A stretch of DNA of 64,000 bases from Streptomyces sp. TLI_053 (GTDB taxonomy: Bacteria; Actinomycetota; Actinomycetes; Streptomycetales; Streptomycetaceae). The stretch covers positions 4,486,001 to 4,550,000 of the forward strand of contig NZ_LT629775.1 of the NCBI RefSeq assembly GCF_900105395.1, in the 5' to 3' direction. A program made the translations under genes and the position numbers. Shown here in pieces: positions 56,165 to 64,000 of the stretch. Below the pieces are notes generated by a model that was not told the origin of the DNA, did not search any database, and worked only from the letters and a program-made list of their open reading frames with translations. How positions within the stretch are numbered: position 1 is the stretch's first letter; each line of letters begins with the position of its first letter.

Positions 56165-57871
56165 TCAACGCCCGCAGGTCTTGCCGTTCTCCGGCGGCTC
56201 GCCGCCCAGCAGGAAGCGGTTGACCGCGCCGTCGAGGCAGGCGTCGTGCCGGCCGTACGCGGTGTGGCCGTCGCCGTCGTAGGTGAGCAGCCGTCCGGAC
56301 TCCAGCTGGCCGGCCAGCGCCTGCGCCCAGGCGTAGGGGGTGGCCGGGTCCCGGGTGGTGCCGACGACCACGATCGGGGCGGCTCCGGCGGCCCGGACGG
56401 TGTGCGGTGCGCCGGTCGGCCGGACCGGCCAGTAGGTGCAGGTGAGCGCCATCCAGGCCATGTCGCGGCCGAACCTCGGCGAGGTCCGCTCGAAGTCCGG
56501 CACCGCGCGGGCGGCGTCGTCCGGGCCGGCGAACGGCGCGGGCAGGTCGAGGCAGTTCACCGCCATGTTGGCGAACATCAGGTTGGGGTACGAGCCGTCC
56601 GCCTCCCGCCCGTAGTAGGCGTCGGAGAGCTTGAGCAGGCCGGTGCCGTCGCCGGCCACCGCGTCGGCGAGCGCGGTGCGCAGCCGGGGCCAGAGGAAGT
56701 CCGCGTACATGGCCTGGACGACGCCGGTGGTCGCCTGGGCCTCGCTGAGGCGGCGGGCGCCGTCGGTGGTCGTCAGCGGGTGCTCGTCGACCGCGGCGAA
56801 CAGGGCGGCGAGCCGTTCGCCGGTCTGCTGCTCGGTCCGGCCGAGCGGGCAGTCCTCGCGTGCGGCGCAGTCCCGGGCGAAGGCCGTCCAGGCGGTCTCG
56901 AAGCCGCCCGCCTGGGTGCGGTTGCCGGTGAGGGAGTCGAGCGAGGGGTCCATCGCGCCGTCGAGCACCATCCGGCCGGTGCGGCCGGGGAACAGGCCCG
57001 CGTAGGTGGCGCCGAGGAAGGTGCCGTAGGACTTGCCGACGTAGTGCAGCCGTTCGTCGCCGAGCAGCGCGCGCAGCACGTCCGTGTCGCGGGCGGCCTC
57101 GACGGTGCTCAGGTGTCCGAGCCGGTCGCCGGACCGCTGCCGGCAGCCCTCGGCGAACTCCTTGGCGGCGGCCACCAGGGCGTCGATCTCGGCCTGGTCG
57201 TCGGGGGTGATGTCGGCGGCGGTGTAGGCGTCCATCCGTTCCCCGTCGAGGCAGGTGACGGGCGAGCTGCGGCCGACCCCGCGCGGGTCGAGGCCCACGA
57301 GGTCGTAGCGGGCGCGGACCCCGGCGTCGTAGGTGGGGGCCACGCCCTCGACGTACTCGACGGCCGATCCGCCGGGCCCGCCCGGGTTGAGCAGCAGTGA
57401 GCCGAGCCGTTCGCCGGGGGCGGCCGCGCCGCCGGCCCCGGCCGGTACGGCGGGGGCGCGGACGGCGGCCAGCGTGAGGTCGCCGCCGTCGGGGCGGTCG
57501 TAGTCCAGCGGTACCCGGAAGGTGGTGCACTCGTAGCCGTCGTCGCAGGGTGTCCAGCTGAGCCGCTGCGCGTAGTAGGGGGCCAGGGCGGGCGGCACGG
57601 CGGCGGGCAGCGGCTCCAACGGCGTGACGGCCGACGCGCCCCCGGCCGGCCCGGAGAGGCCCGCCGGAGCGGCACCGGAGGAGGAGGGAGAAGAGGCGGA
57701 AGAGGCCGCGGTGGGGGACCGGGAGGCGTCGGGCGTCCCCGCGCCGCCGGCCGAGCAGCCGCTCGCCAGCAGACCGGCCGCCGTCACCAGGGCCACCGCG
57801 GCGGCGGTGCCGGTACGACGCTCGCGCGCCCGAACCCGCGCTGACACGTCCTGCCGCCCGTCGGCCCGCAT
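56165..57871 (-). CDS. Secreted lipoprotein alpha/beta hydrolase, tripeptidyl-aminopeptidase (TAP) type
   Basis: The 568-residue protein has a lipoprotein signal (AAVALVTAAGLLASGCSAGG; lipobox LASGC) and a Ser/Ala/Pro-rich linker. The hydrolase domain contains LLLNPGGPGGSAVEYV, VGLDPRGVGRSSPV and the nucleophile elbow VGKSYGTFLG (Ser281). The C-terminal TAP-like segment has the late acid and histidine (GTTRDPATPYAWA; DGDGHTAYG) and paired cysteines. The family includes Streptomyces tripeptidyl aminopeptidases and SlpD/SlpE-like proteins, so an extracellular, membrane-anchored peptidase is likely. ATG 57871 follows GAGGGGATCCCAG. Confidence 0.9.
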   Translation of the reverse strand: MRADGRQDVSARVRARERRTGTAAAVALVTAAGLLASGCSAGGAGTPDASRSPTAASSASSPSSSGAAPAGLSGPAGGASAVTPLEPLPAAVPPALAPYYAQRLSWTPCDDGYECTTFRVPLDYDRPDGGDLTLAAVRAPAVPAGAGGAAAPGERLGSLLLNPGGPGGSAVEYVEGVAPTYDAGVRARYDLVGLDPRGVGRSSPVTCLDGERMDAYTAADITPDDQAEIDALVAAAKEFAEGCRQRSGDRLGHLSTVEAARDTDVLRALLGDERLHYVGKSYGTFLGATYAGLFPGRTGRMVLDGAMDPSLDSLTGNRTQAGGFETAWTAFARDCAAREDCPLGRTEQQTGERLAALFAAVDEHPLTTTDGARRLSEAQATTGVVQAMYADFLWPRLRTALADAVAGDGTGLLKLSDAYYGREADGSYPNLMFANMAVNCLDLPAPFAGPDDAARAVPDFERTSPRFGRDMAWMALTCTYWPVRPTGAPHTVRAAGAAPIVVVGTTRDPATPYAWAQALAGQLESGRLLTYDGDGHTAYGRHDACLDGAVNRFLLGGEPPENGKTCGR

Positions 57872-57957
57872 CTGGGATCCCCTCAGCCGTCCACGCCCGC
57901 CGGCGGCCGCGCCGCCACCGGGGAGTACCGGAAGCGTAGTGCCCGCACCGGGCCTGC

Positions 57958-59133
57958 TCAGGACGCCTTGCCGAGCGTCTCGCCGAGGTACTGGGCCGCC
58001 TGCCGCACCAACCGCAGCCGGACCCGGTCCGCGGAGTAGTCGGTCGCGTTGTCGGAGATCCGCACCTCGGCGCGGGCGGCGGCGCCGGTGCCGCCGTGGA
58101 GCGCCGACTGCAGCTTGCGGGCGGCGTCCAGCCCGGCGGTGTCCGCCTTCCCGGCGGCGAGCAGCAGCCTCGGGGTCCCGGCCGCGGGCGCCTCGGCGCC
58201 GGTCCGGGCGAGCGCGGCCGGGTCGTACCGGCCGGAGACGGCGGCCGCCGCGCCGTACAGGTCGGGGCGGGCCAGTCCTGCCGCGGCCGCGCAGGGCGCG
58301 CCGTCGTCGACGCCGAGCGTGCCCCAGCCGGCCGGGCCGGGCGGCAGGGTGCGGAAGGTGGCCGCGACGGTGGTGCGCAGCGCCGCGTCGTCGGCGACCG
58401 CCATCGGGGCGGCGGCGACCAGCTCGCAGGGGTGCGCGGTGCCGTTCGGCGCCTCGGGGGCGACCAGGATGAACGGCTTGGACCTGGCGCTCTGCACGGC
58501 AGAGGCGAGGCCCTCGAAGACGTCCGGGACTTCGGTGTCCGCGGTCTTCCGGGGGGTGGCGGCGTGCATCACGACGACCGGGAAGCGGGCGTTCGGGTCC
58601 TTCGCGTACTGGGCGGGCAGCCAGACCCGGACGTTGCGCGGGTGGCCGTCGGGGCCGGGCACGGCCGACTGGAGCAGTTCGCCGCCGCCCGGGTGGCCGA
58701 CGCTGTCGAACCGGCTGACCACCGGCAGCGGGGAGGGCGTCGGCGTACTCGCCGAGGTGGCGGCGGCCGCGGCGTCGACGGCTTCGACCGGCGGAGCGGC
58801 CGGCCGGCCGGCGCCCGGGCCGTCGGCCCCGCCGCCGAACCCGTTGCCGGCCCCGGTCCCGTCGAACCGATCGGCGGCCGAACCGGTCCGCCCGGTGGCC
58901 CCGCCCTCGAGGTTCCCGAACGCGCCCACCGCCGTCAGCAGCGTCAGCACGGTGACGCAGATCCCGCAGACCATCGCGCCGGCCGCCCGCACCAGCATCG
59001 GCCACTGGTCCCCGCTCAGTTCGTACGTCTCGGCGACCCGTAGGTCCCGCCACCGCACCAGCGCACCGCGGGCCAACCAGACCCCTCCCCCGGCGACGGC
59101 GAGCAGGGGAACGAGCAGAAGCGAACGGACCAT
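57958..59133 (-). CDS. Membrane-anchored esterase-fold protein, possibly catalytically dead
   Basis: The 391-residue protein has two N-terminal membrane helices (LLLVPLLAVAGGGVWLA and AAGAMVCGICVTVLTLLTAV), a low-complexity linker and an extracellular esterase-D-like alpha/beta hydrolase domain (about 165-385). This domain contains RNVRVWLPAQYAK, PVVVMHAATP and PDLYGAAAAVSGRYD. At the nucleophile elbow, where esterases have GxSxG, it reads TLGVDDGAPCAAAAGL, with Asp in place of Ser. The protein may therefore be a non-hydrolytic binding relative. ATG 59133 follows GAGGTGG. It is followed, 86 bases on, by the TAP-type hydrolase gene in the same direction. Confidence 0.75.
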   Translation of the reverse strand: MVRSLLLVPLLAVAGGGVWLARGALVRWRDLRVAETYELSGDQWPMLVRAAGAMVCGICVTVLTLLTAVGAFGNLEGGATGRTGSAADRFDGTGAGNGFGGGADGPGAGRPAAPPVEAVDAAAAATSASTPTPSPLPVVSRFDSVGHPGGGELLQSAVPGPDGHPRNVRVWLPAQYAKDPNARFPVVVMHAATPRKTADTEVPDVFEGLASAVQSARSKPFILVAPEAPNGTAHPCELVAAAPMAVADDAALRTTVAATFRTLPPGPAGWGTLGVDDGAPCAAAAGLARPDLYGAAAAVSGRYDPAALARTGAEAPAAGTPRLLLAAGKADTAGLDAARKLQSALHGGTGAAARAEVRISDNATDYSADRVRLRLVRQAAQYLGETLGKAS

Positions 59134-59464
59134 GGGACGCACCACCTCGGGGAGGGCCGGACGGGCGGTCGGGCCCGGCACCGTACGGGACGCGACGGCC
59201 CCGGCGGCGGGGCGCAGTCGGCCCCCAGCGTGCAGCGCGAGCGGGACGTCCTACGACGGTGCGCCCGGCGCGTATCGCTCGTTCACTCGAAGGTGGGACG
59301 CGGCACTGGGGCGGGAAGCCGTACCGGGCCCGTCGCGGTTGGCCCGGCCGACGTCGTCGCGGGTGGCCCGGCGGACCTCGTCGCGGGCACCCGGCCCGAG
59401 CCGGAACGTGCACACCTCCGCGGGAACCCGGACCCCGTACCGGCGCGTCGCCCCGGCCCGGCGG
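59134..59464. other. 331-base intergenic region
   Basis: GC-rich spacer between the stop of holB and the start of the esterase-fold gene, both on the minus strand. It contains no supported coding frame and no clear terminator hairpin. It presumably holds the promoter of the esterase-fold gene. Confidence 0.5.
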
Positions 59465-60676
59465 TCAGCCCGCGCGCAGTGCCACCGTCATCGCCTCGAC
59501 GGCCAGCAGCGGATCGACGTTGCGGTCCAGGGCCACCCGGCAGGCGAGGATCGCCTCGATCCGGCGCAGGGTCGACTCCGGCGGACCGGCCTGGGCGATC
59601 CGGTCGAGCGCCTGCCGCTGGTCCTCGTTGGCGAGCGCGCCGGTCGAACCGAGCTGGATCGCCAGCACGTCCCGGTAGAAGCCGAGCAGGTCCAGCAGGG
59701 CGACACCGAGGGTCTCGCGGCGGGTGCGGGTGGCCCGGCTCTTCTGCCGCTTCTCGAGTTCCTTGACCGCGCCGGCCATACCGCGCGGCGCCTTGCCGCC
59801 CTCGGCCGCGCCGTACACGGCCCTGAGGTCGTCGGTCTCCTTGCTGTCCCGGGTGTCGGCGAGCGCCTCGGCGTCGGCCTTGGCGGTGTCGACCAGGCGC
59901 TGGGCGGCGGCCAGGCAGCCGCCGATGTCGCCGACCTCCAGCGGGATCCGCAGCACCTCGGTGCGCCGCGACCGGGCCTGCTCGTCGACGGCCAGCCGAC
60001 GCGAACGCTCGATGTCGCCCTGCCCGGCCAGCGCGGCCAGCCGGGCGGTGTTCGGATCGACGCCGTCGCGCCGCACCAGCATGTCGGCGACCGCCTCGGC
60101 GGCCGGGGTGCGCAGCACCAGCAGCCGGCAGCGGGAGCGGATGGTCGGCAGCACGTCCTGGACGGAGGGGGCGCAGAGCAGCCAGACGGTGCGCGGGGAG
60201 GGCTCCTCGACGCCCTTGAGCAGCGCGTTGGCGGCGGCCTCGGTGAGCCGGTGGGCGGCGTCGACCAGGATCACCGACCAGCGGCCGCCGGTGGGGTAGC
60301 TGGAGGCGCGCAGGACGAGGTCGCGCATGTCGCCGACGCCGATGGACAGGCCGTCGGTGCGGACGTACTTCACGTCGGCGTGGCTGCCCGCGAGCACGGT
60401 GTGGCAGCCGTCGCAGAAGCCGCAGCCGGGGGTGCCGCCGAGCGCGAGGTCGGGGCTGGTGCACTGAAGCGCGGCGGCGAAGGCCCGCGCGGCGGTGATC
60501 TGGCCGGCCCCGGGAGGTCCGGTGAACAGCCAGGCGTGCGTCATCAGCGAGGCGTTCGCGCCGGACACCGGCTCGGTGCCGCGCCCGGCATCGACGATCG
60601 CCCCGGCCGCCCGGGCGGCGCCGGTCAGCTGCTCGACCACCCGCTCCTGGCCCACCAGGTCGTCCCAGACGGCCAC
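59465..60676 (-). CDS. holB: DNA polymerase III subunit delta'
   Basis: The 403-residue protein starts VWDDLVGQERVVEQL and has LFTGPPGAGQITAARAFAAA in the Walker A position. A Gln stands where the catalytic Lys would be, in keeping with delta' not needing ATP hydrolysis. A zinc-type cluster (GCGFCDGCHTVLAGSH), the VDAAHRLTEAAANALLKGVE region (Walker B/delta' box) and RSRCRLL (arginine-finger/sensor region) follow. It is part of the clamp-loader complex. The GTG start at 60676 follows GGGAGCAGCA. Its position just after the thymidylate kinase gene in the same direction is the order I recall for streptomycetes and related actinobacteria. Confidence 0.95.
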   Translation of the reverse strand: MAVWDDLVGQERVVEQLTGAARAAGAIVDAGRGTEPVSGANASLMTHAWLFTGPPGAGQITAARAFAAALQCTSPDLALGGTPGCGFCDGCHTVLAGSHADVKYVRTDGLSIGVGDMRDLVLRASSYPTGGRWSVILVDAAHRLTEAAANALLKGVEEPSPRTVWLLCAPSVQDVLPTIRSRCRLLVLRTPAAEAVADMLVRRDGVDPNTARLAALAGQGDIERSRRLAVDEQARSRRTEVLRIPLEVGDIGGCLAAAQRLVDTAKADAEALADTRDSKETDDLRAVYGAAEGGKAPRGMAGAVKELEKRQKSRATRTRRETLGVALLDLLGFYRDVLAIQLGSTGALANEDQRQALDRIAQAGPPESTLRRIEAILACRVALDRNVDPLLAVEAMTVALRAG

Positions 60677-60960
60677 TGCTGCTCCCACGCTCGGTACGGA
60701 CCTGCCGCCCCCGCCCGACACCGGCGACGGCGGGAGCCGGAGGGCGCCGGACGGACCCGTCCGGCCTTCGTCTCCCGCTTCCCGCCGTCGAGCATACGTG
60801 CCCGGTACGACGTCGCCCGGTGGCTCCGGACCGGGCCTGCCGGTACCGGACCGGACCCACCGGCACCGGCCCCGGGCTGTCCGCACGGCCGTGCGGACGT
60901 GGAGCCGTGCGGACGTGCAGCCGGTCCCGCTGTTCGCGTCGCCGCCGCCGTTCCGGCCGG

Positions 60961-63900
60961 TCAGCTCCGGCGGCCCCAGCGCCGGCCCTTGCCCTTGCCG
61001 TCGTCCTGGCCGGCGTCACGCCTCCCGTCACCGGCGCCCGGGCCCGCCGGACCCACGTGCCCCGTCGGACCGGACGGGGCGGACTGACCGCCCTGGCCGC
61101 CCTGGCCCCAGCTGGCCCACTCCTCGCGGGTGCCGAGCAGGGTGTCGGTGAGGCTCGGCAGATCGTCGAGCGGGGTCTCCTCCGCCCAGTCCGGCCGGGG
61201 CCTCGGGTCGGCGGCGGGCTGCTCCTGCTGCGGGTCGACCACCGGCAGCTCGCGGGTGCTGTCCACCGGACGCTCCGCCGGCGCCGGACGGGTACCGCCG
61301 CCCGGACGGTCGTCCCGCCAGAGGCCCGGCGGAACCTGACCGGACGGCGCCGCTCCCGGCGGCACCTGGCCCGGCGCGACCCGGTCCCCGGCACGACCCG
61401 GCTCGACCTTCGGCAGCACCGCGGTCCGGTCGGCGTCCTCCGCCGGGACCCGCGGCAGCACCGCCGTCTCGTCGGCCGGGATCCGCGGCAGCACCGCCGT
61501 CTCGTCCGCCGGAACCACCGGCAGCACCGCCGTCTCCGCCACGTCCGCCACGCCGCCCGCGGCCCCGCCGGACCGCCCGGCGGCGCCCCCGCCCAGCAGC
61601 GGAAGCTCCCTGGTCGCGTCCCCGCCGTCCCGCCGGTCCGAAGGCCCGGAGTCCTTCACGACCCGCAGCTCGGTGGTCACCGCGTCGTCCGGGCCCGCCC
61701 CGGCGGCACCCCGGACGTCCCCGCCCGGGCCCGCGCGCTCCGCACGCTGCGCCGCCTCGGCGGCGGCCGCCGCGGCAGCCGCCAGCGCGGCGGCCTGCGC
61801 CAGCCGGGCCTCCTCGGCCCGCTGCAGCGCCTCCTCCGCCCGGCGCCGCTGCTCCTCCCGGGCCAGCTCCCGCTGACGCTGGAGCTCCGCCCGGGCGGCC
61901 GCCTCCTCGGCGAGCCGCTTGCGCTCGGCCTCCTCGACGGCCCGGCGCGCCTCTTCCTCGGCCCGCCGCTTCGCCTCTTCCTCGGCCCGCTTGCGGGCCT
62001 CCTCCTCCGCCCGCAGGCGCGCCTCCTCGGCGGCCTTGCGCGCGGCCTCGGCGGCGACCCGCTCGGCCTCCTCCTCGGCCAGCCGCTCCTTCTCCGCCTG
62101 CTCGGCCCGGAGCTGCGCCAGCACCTCCTGGCGCTTGCGCTCGGCGGCCTCCTCCTCGGCGCGCCTGCGGGCCTCCTCCTCGGCCCGGCGCCGGGCCTCC
62201 TCGGCGGCCTTGCGCTCCTGCTCGGCGCGGGCGGCCTTCTCCTGCTCGGAGAGCGGCAGCTCGCGGTCGAGCCGGTGGCGGACGGAGGTGGTGACGATGC
62301 CCGGGGCCTGGCTGCCGTCGACGACCAGGTAGCGCGCCGGATCGGCGGCGGCGAGCGCCAGGAAGCCGGAGCGCACCCGCTGGTGGAACTCCGTCGGCTC
62401 GGACTCCAGCCGGTCCAGCGCCTCGGTGAACCGCTCCCGGGCCCGGGTCGGGTCGACGTCCAGGACGACGGTCAGGTCGGGCAGCAGCCCGCCGGTCGCC
62501 CAGCGGGAGATCCGGGCCACCTCGGTGGCGGCCAGGTCGCGGCCGGCGCCCTGGTAGGCGATCGAGGAGTCCATGTAGCGGTCGGTGATGACCACCGCGC
62601 CGCGGGCCAGCGCCGGGCGGATCACGTTCTCGACGTGCTCGGCCCGGTCGGCCGCGTAGATCAGCGCCTCGGCGCGGTGCGAGAGGCCGGTGTTGCCGAC
62701 GTCCAGGACGAGGCTGCGCAGCCGCTGCCCGATCGGGCTGCCGCCGGGCTCACGGGTGAGCACGACCTCGTGGCCCTTGCCCCGGATCCACTCGGCGAGC
62801 GCCTGGGCCTGGGTGGACTTGCCGGCGCCGTCGCCGCCCTCCAGGGCGATGAAGAAGCCGGTGCCCGCCCGGTGCGGGGCCGGACCGGTGGCGCCGCGCA
62901 CCGAGTCGACCAGGTCCCGGCCGAACGGCACGGTGCCGCGCCGGTCGTCGGTGCGCAGCAGCACGACGGCGGCCAGCACGAGGGTGAGCAGTCCGGCGGT
63001 GCCGACGGCGAGGGCCGCGCCGCCGTGGACGAAGGTGAACGAGCCGGGCTCGAGGGCGCCGTACTGGACGTCCCCGTAGGCGGCGGCGATCAGCGGCAGG
63101 CCGACCAGCGCGGTGCCGACGACGACCCGCAGCACCGCGTAGAGGTGCTCGGTGACCTTGGGCAGCCGGGCCTCCTCGACCTCCAGGGCGAGCAGGCTGC
63201 GGCCGGTGGAGATCACCACGCCGGCGGCCAGCGCGGCCAGCACGGTGAGCAGCAGCAGGAGCACGAAGTCCAGCACCAGACCGGCCAGGACCAGTGCGAC
63301 GCCCTCGGTGAGCAGCGCCAGCACGAGCAGTCGGCGGCGGGAGAGCGTGGGCAGCACGGCCCGGGTGATCCGGATGCCCAGCGCGGGGACGCCGGTCGCG
63401 GCCAGCACCAGCATGCCGTAGCCGATCGGCCCGGCGCGGTGCTCGACGGCGGTCAGCAGGGCCAGCGCGGCGACGCCGGCCATCGTCGCGTACCCGGCGG
63501 AGACCGCGAAGGTGAAGTACGGGGCGGCACCGGTGCGGCCCTTGGCCAGGGCGGGCCCGGGGGTGGCGTCGGTCGGGGCGCGCAGCCCGCGCAGCGGCGA
63601 GGCCGGCGGCACCCTGACGGGACCGCCGGGCAGCTCCTGGAGGTACACCCGGGTGGCCGAGACGGCGAACAGGGCGGCCGCACCCAGGGCGGCGAAGGTG
63701 GTCTGGTGGGCGCGCAGCCAGTCCGATCCGAGCGCCGCGAAGACGTTGTTCAGCAGGGTGAGCAGCACGAGCGCGCCGGCGCCGAGCGGCAGCGCGGCCC
63801 ACCCGGTGCGGTGGTCCAGGGTCCGGACGGTGGCCAGGTTGGCGGCGGACGGCCGGCGTTCGCCGGCCGGCGCGTACGGGTCGACGGGCGGGAGCAGGGC

Positions 63901-64000
63901 CGGGACGGCGGCGGCCTTGGCGATCGCCCAGACCCGTTCGGCGGCGCCGGTCAGGAAGACGGTGGCGAGCAGGACCCAGGTCGCGGCGCCGGAGGGCTCG
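60961..64000 (-). CDS. tmk: Membrane-transporter/thymidylate kinase fusion (5' partial)
   Basis: The minus-strand frame stays open to the window end, so about 1013 codons are visible and the N terminus is missing. The first visible third (about 64000-62900) is an MFS-like membrane domain. Next comes a complete thymidylate kinase domain (about 62870-62240): P-loop FFIALEGGDGAGKSTQAQAL, LTREPGGSPIGQRLRSLVL and ITDRYMDSSIAYQGAGRDL with the DRY/H-type motif. A long Glu/Ala/Arg coiled coil (about 62250-61740) and an acidic, Pro/Gly-rich tail with repeated AVLPRIPADET units follow. The kinase makes dTDP from dTMP. Streptomycete Tmk proteins commonly have this membrane fusion. holB follows after 284 bases without a visible gene. 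Confidence 0.93.
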   Translation of the reverse strand, partial: EPSGAATWVLLATVFLTGAAERVWAIAKAAAVPALLPPVDPYAPAGERRPSAANLATVRTLDHRTGWAALPLGAGALVLLTLLNNVFAALGSDWLRAHQTTFAALGAAALFAVSATRVYLQELPGGPVRVPPASPLRGLRAPTDATPGPALAKGRTGAAPYFTFAVSAGYATMAGVAALALLTAVEHRAGPIGYGMLVLAATGVPALGIRITRAVLPTLSRRRLLVLALLTEGVALVLAGLVLDFVLLLLLTVLAALAAGVVISTGRSLLALEVEEARLPKVTEHLYAVLRVVVGTALVGLPLIAAAYGDVQYGALEPGSFTFVHGGAALAVGTAGLLTLVLAAVVLLRTDDRRGTVPFGRDLVDSVRGATGPAPHRAGTGFFIALEGGDGAGKSTQAQALAEWIRGKGHEVVLTREPGGSPIGQRLRSLVLDVGNTGLSHRAEALIYAADRAEHVENVIRPALARGAVVITDRYMDSSIAYQGAGRDLAATEVARISRWATGGLLPDLTVVLDVDPTRARERFTEALDRLESEPTEFHQRVRSGFLALAAADPARYLVVDGSQAPGIVTTSVRHRLDRELPLSEQEKAARAEQERKAAEEARRRAEEEARRRAEEEAAERKRQEVLAQLRAEQAEKERLAEEEAERVAAEAARKAAEEARLRAEEEARKRAEEEAKRRAEEEARRAVEEAERKRLAEEAAARAELQRQRELAREEQRRRAEEALQRAEEARLAQAAALAAAAAAAAEAAQRAERAGPGGDVRGAAGAGPDDAVTTELRVVKDSGPSDRRDGGDATRELPLLGGGAAGRSGGAAGGVADVAETAVLPVVPADETAVLPRIPADETAVLPRVPAEDADRTAVLPKVEPGRAGDRVAPGQVPPGAAPSGQVPPGLWRDDRPGGGTRPAPAERPVDSTRELPVVDPQQEQPAADPRPRPDWAEETPLDDLPSLTDTLLGTREEWASWGQGGQGGQSAPSGPTGHVGPAGPGAGDGRRDAGQDDGKGKGRRWGRRS

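Noticed and set aside
60961..64000. Membrane-domain/thymidylate-kinase fusion as a novel architecture
   Set aside because: Streptomycete Tmk proteins are commonly fused this way, so it is annotated but not reported as new.

Overview
The window is high-GC actinobacterial DNA, most likely from Streptomyces or Kitasatospora. Supporting signs are GTG/TTG starts, ATGA/GTGA overlaps, XRE/DUF5753 regulators paired with a DUF397 gene, and a right-hand core block (tRNA-Thr, LysE exporter, TAP-type secreted hydrolase, holB, and a membrane-domain/thymidylate-kinase fusion) in an arrangement I associate with streptomycetes. All assignments come from reading motifs; no database search was run.

Layout. 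(1) 1-4704: housekeeping-type genes on the plus strand: a partial LPG-synthase-like membrane protein, an AhpD-like protein that looks leaderless, and an overlapping pair of methyltransferases. (2) 4772-19691, minus strand: a polycyclic tetramate macrolactam (PTM) cluster. It has a sterol-desaturase-type hydroxylase, a 3190-residue KS-AT-DH-KR-ACP-C-A-PCP-TE synthase whose adenylation pocket reads as ornithine, a P450, one phytoene-desaturase-like oxidoreductase and one MDR reductase. (3) 19943-21897: an unknown protein and a broken type II thioesterase. (4) About 21.9-34.3 kb: a mosaic island of lower-GC accessory genes. It holds an RsbW-like ATPase operon, XRE/DUF397 and XRE/DUF6879 regulators, four tandem paralogues encoding secreted 41-residue-repeat proteins, a decayed graspetide locus and a glycosyltransferase. 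Copies of the palindrome GAAGTC-N9-GACTTC sit in pairs at both edges. (5) 34.5-52.2 kb: a second biosynthetic cluster with an MbtH-like protein, a PPTase, an NTF2-like protein, an MmpL exporter, a flavin monooxygenase and three overlapping or abutting synthase genes. (6) 53.2 kb to the end: a secreted NHL-type beta-propeller protein and the core block.

The most unusual system is the synthase of region 5. One 2654-residue reading frame carries a FabL-type enoyl reductase, a ketosynthase, a second ketosynthase-like domain without the active-site cysteine (chain-length-factor-like), a ketoreductase, a dehydratase-like double hot-dog region and a complete cytochrome P450. An AT-ACP protein is encoded just upstream and a KR-DH' protein just downstream. 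Together they hold every activity needed for a reducing, PUFA/FAS-like iterative lipid synthase, with an oxygenase built into the same chain. The neighbouring MmpL exporter and flavin monooxygenase suggest an exported, oxygenated lipid or polyketide. I infer this from domain content; the product is unknown.
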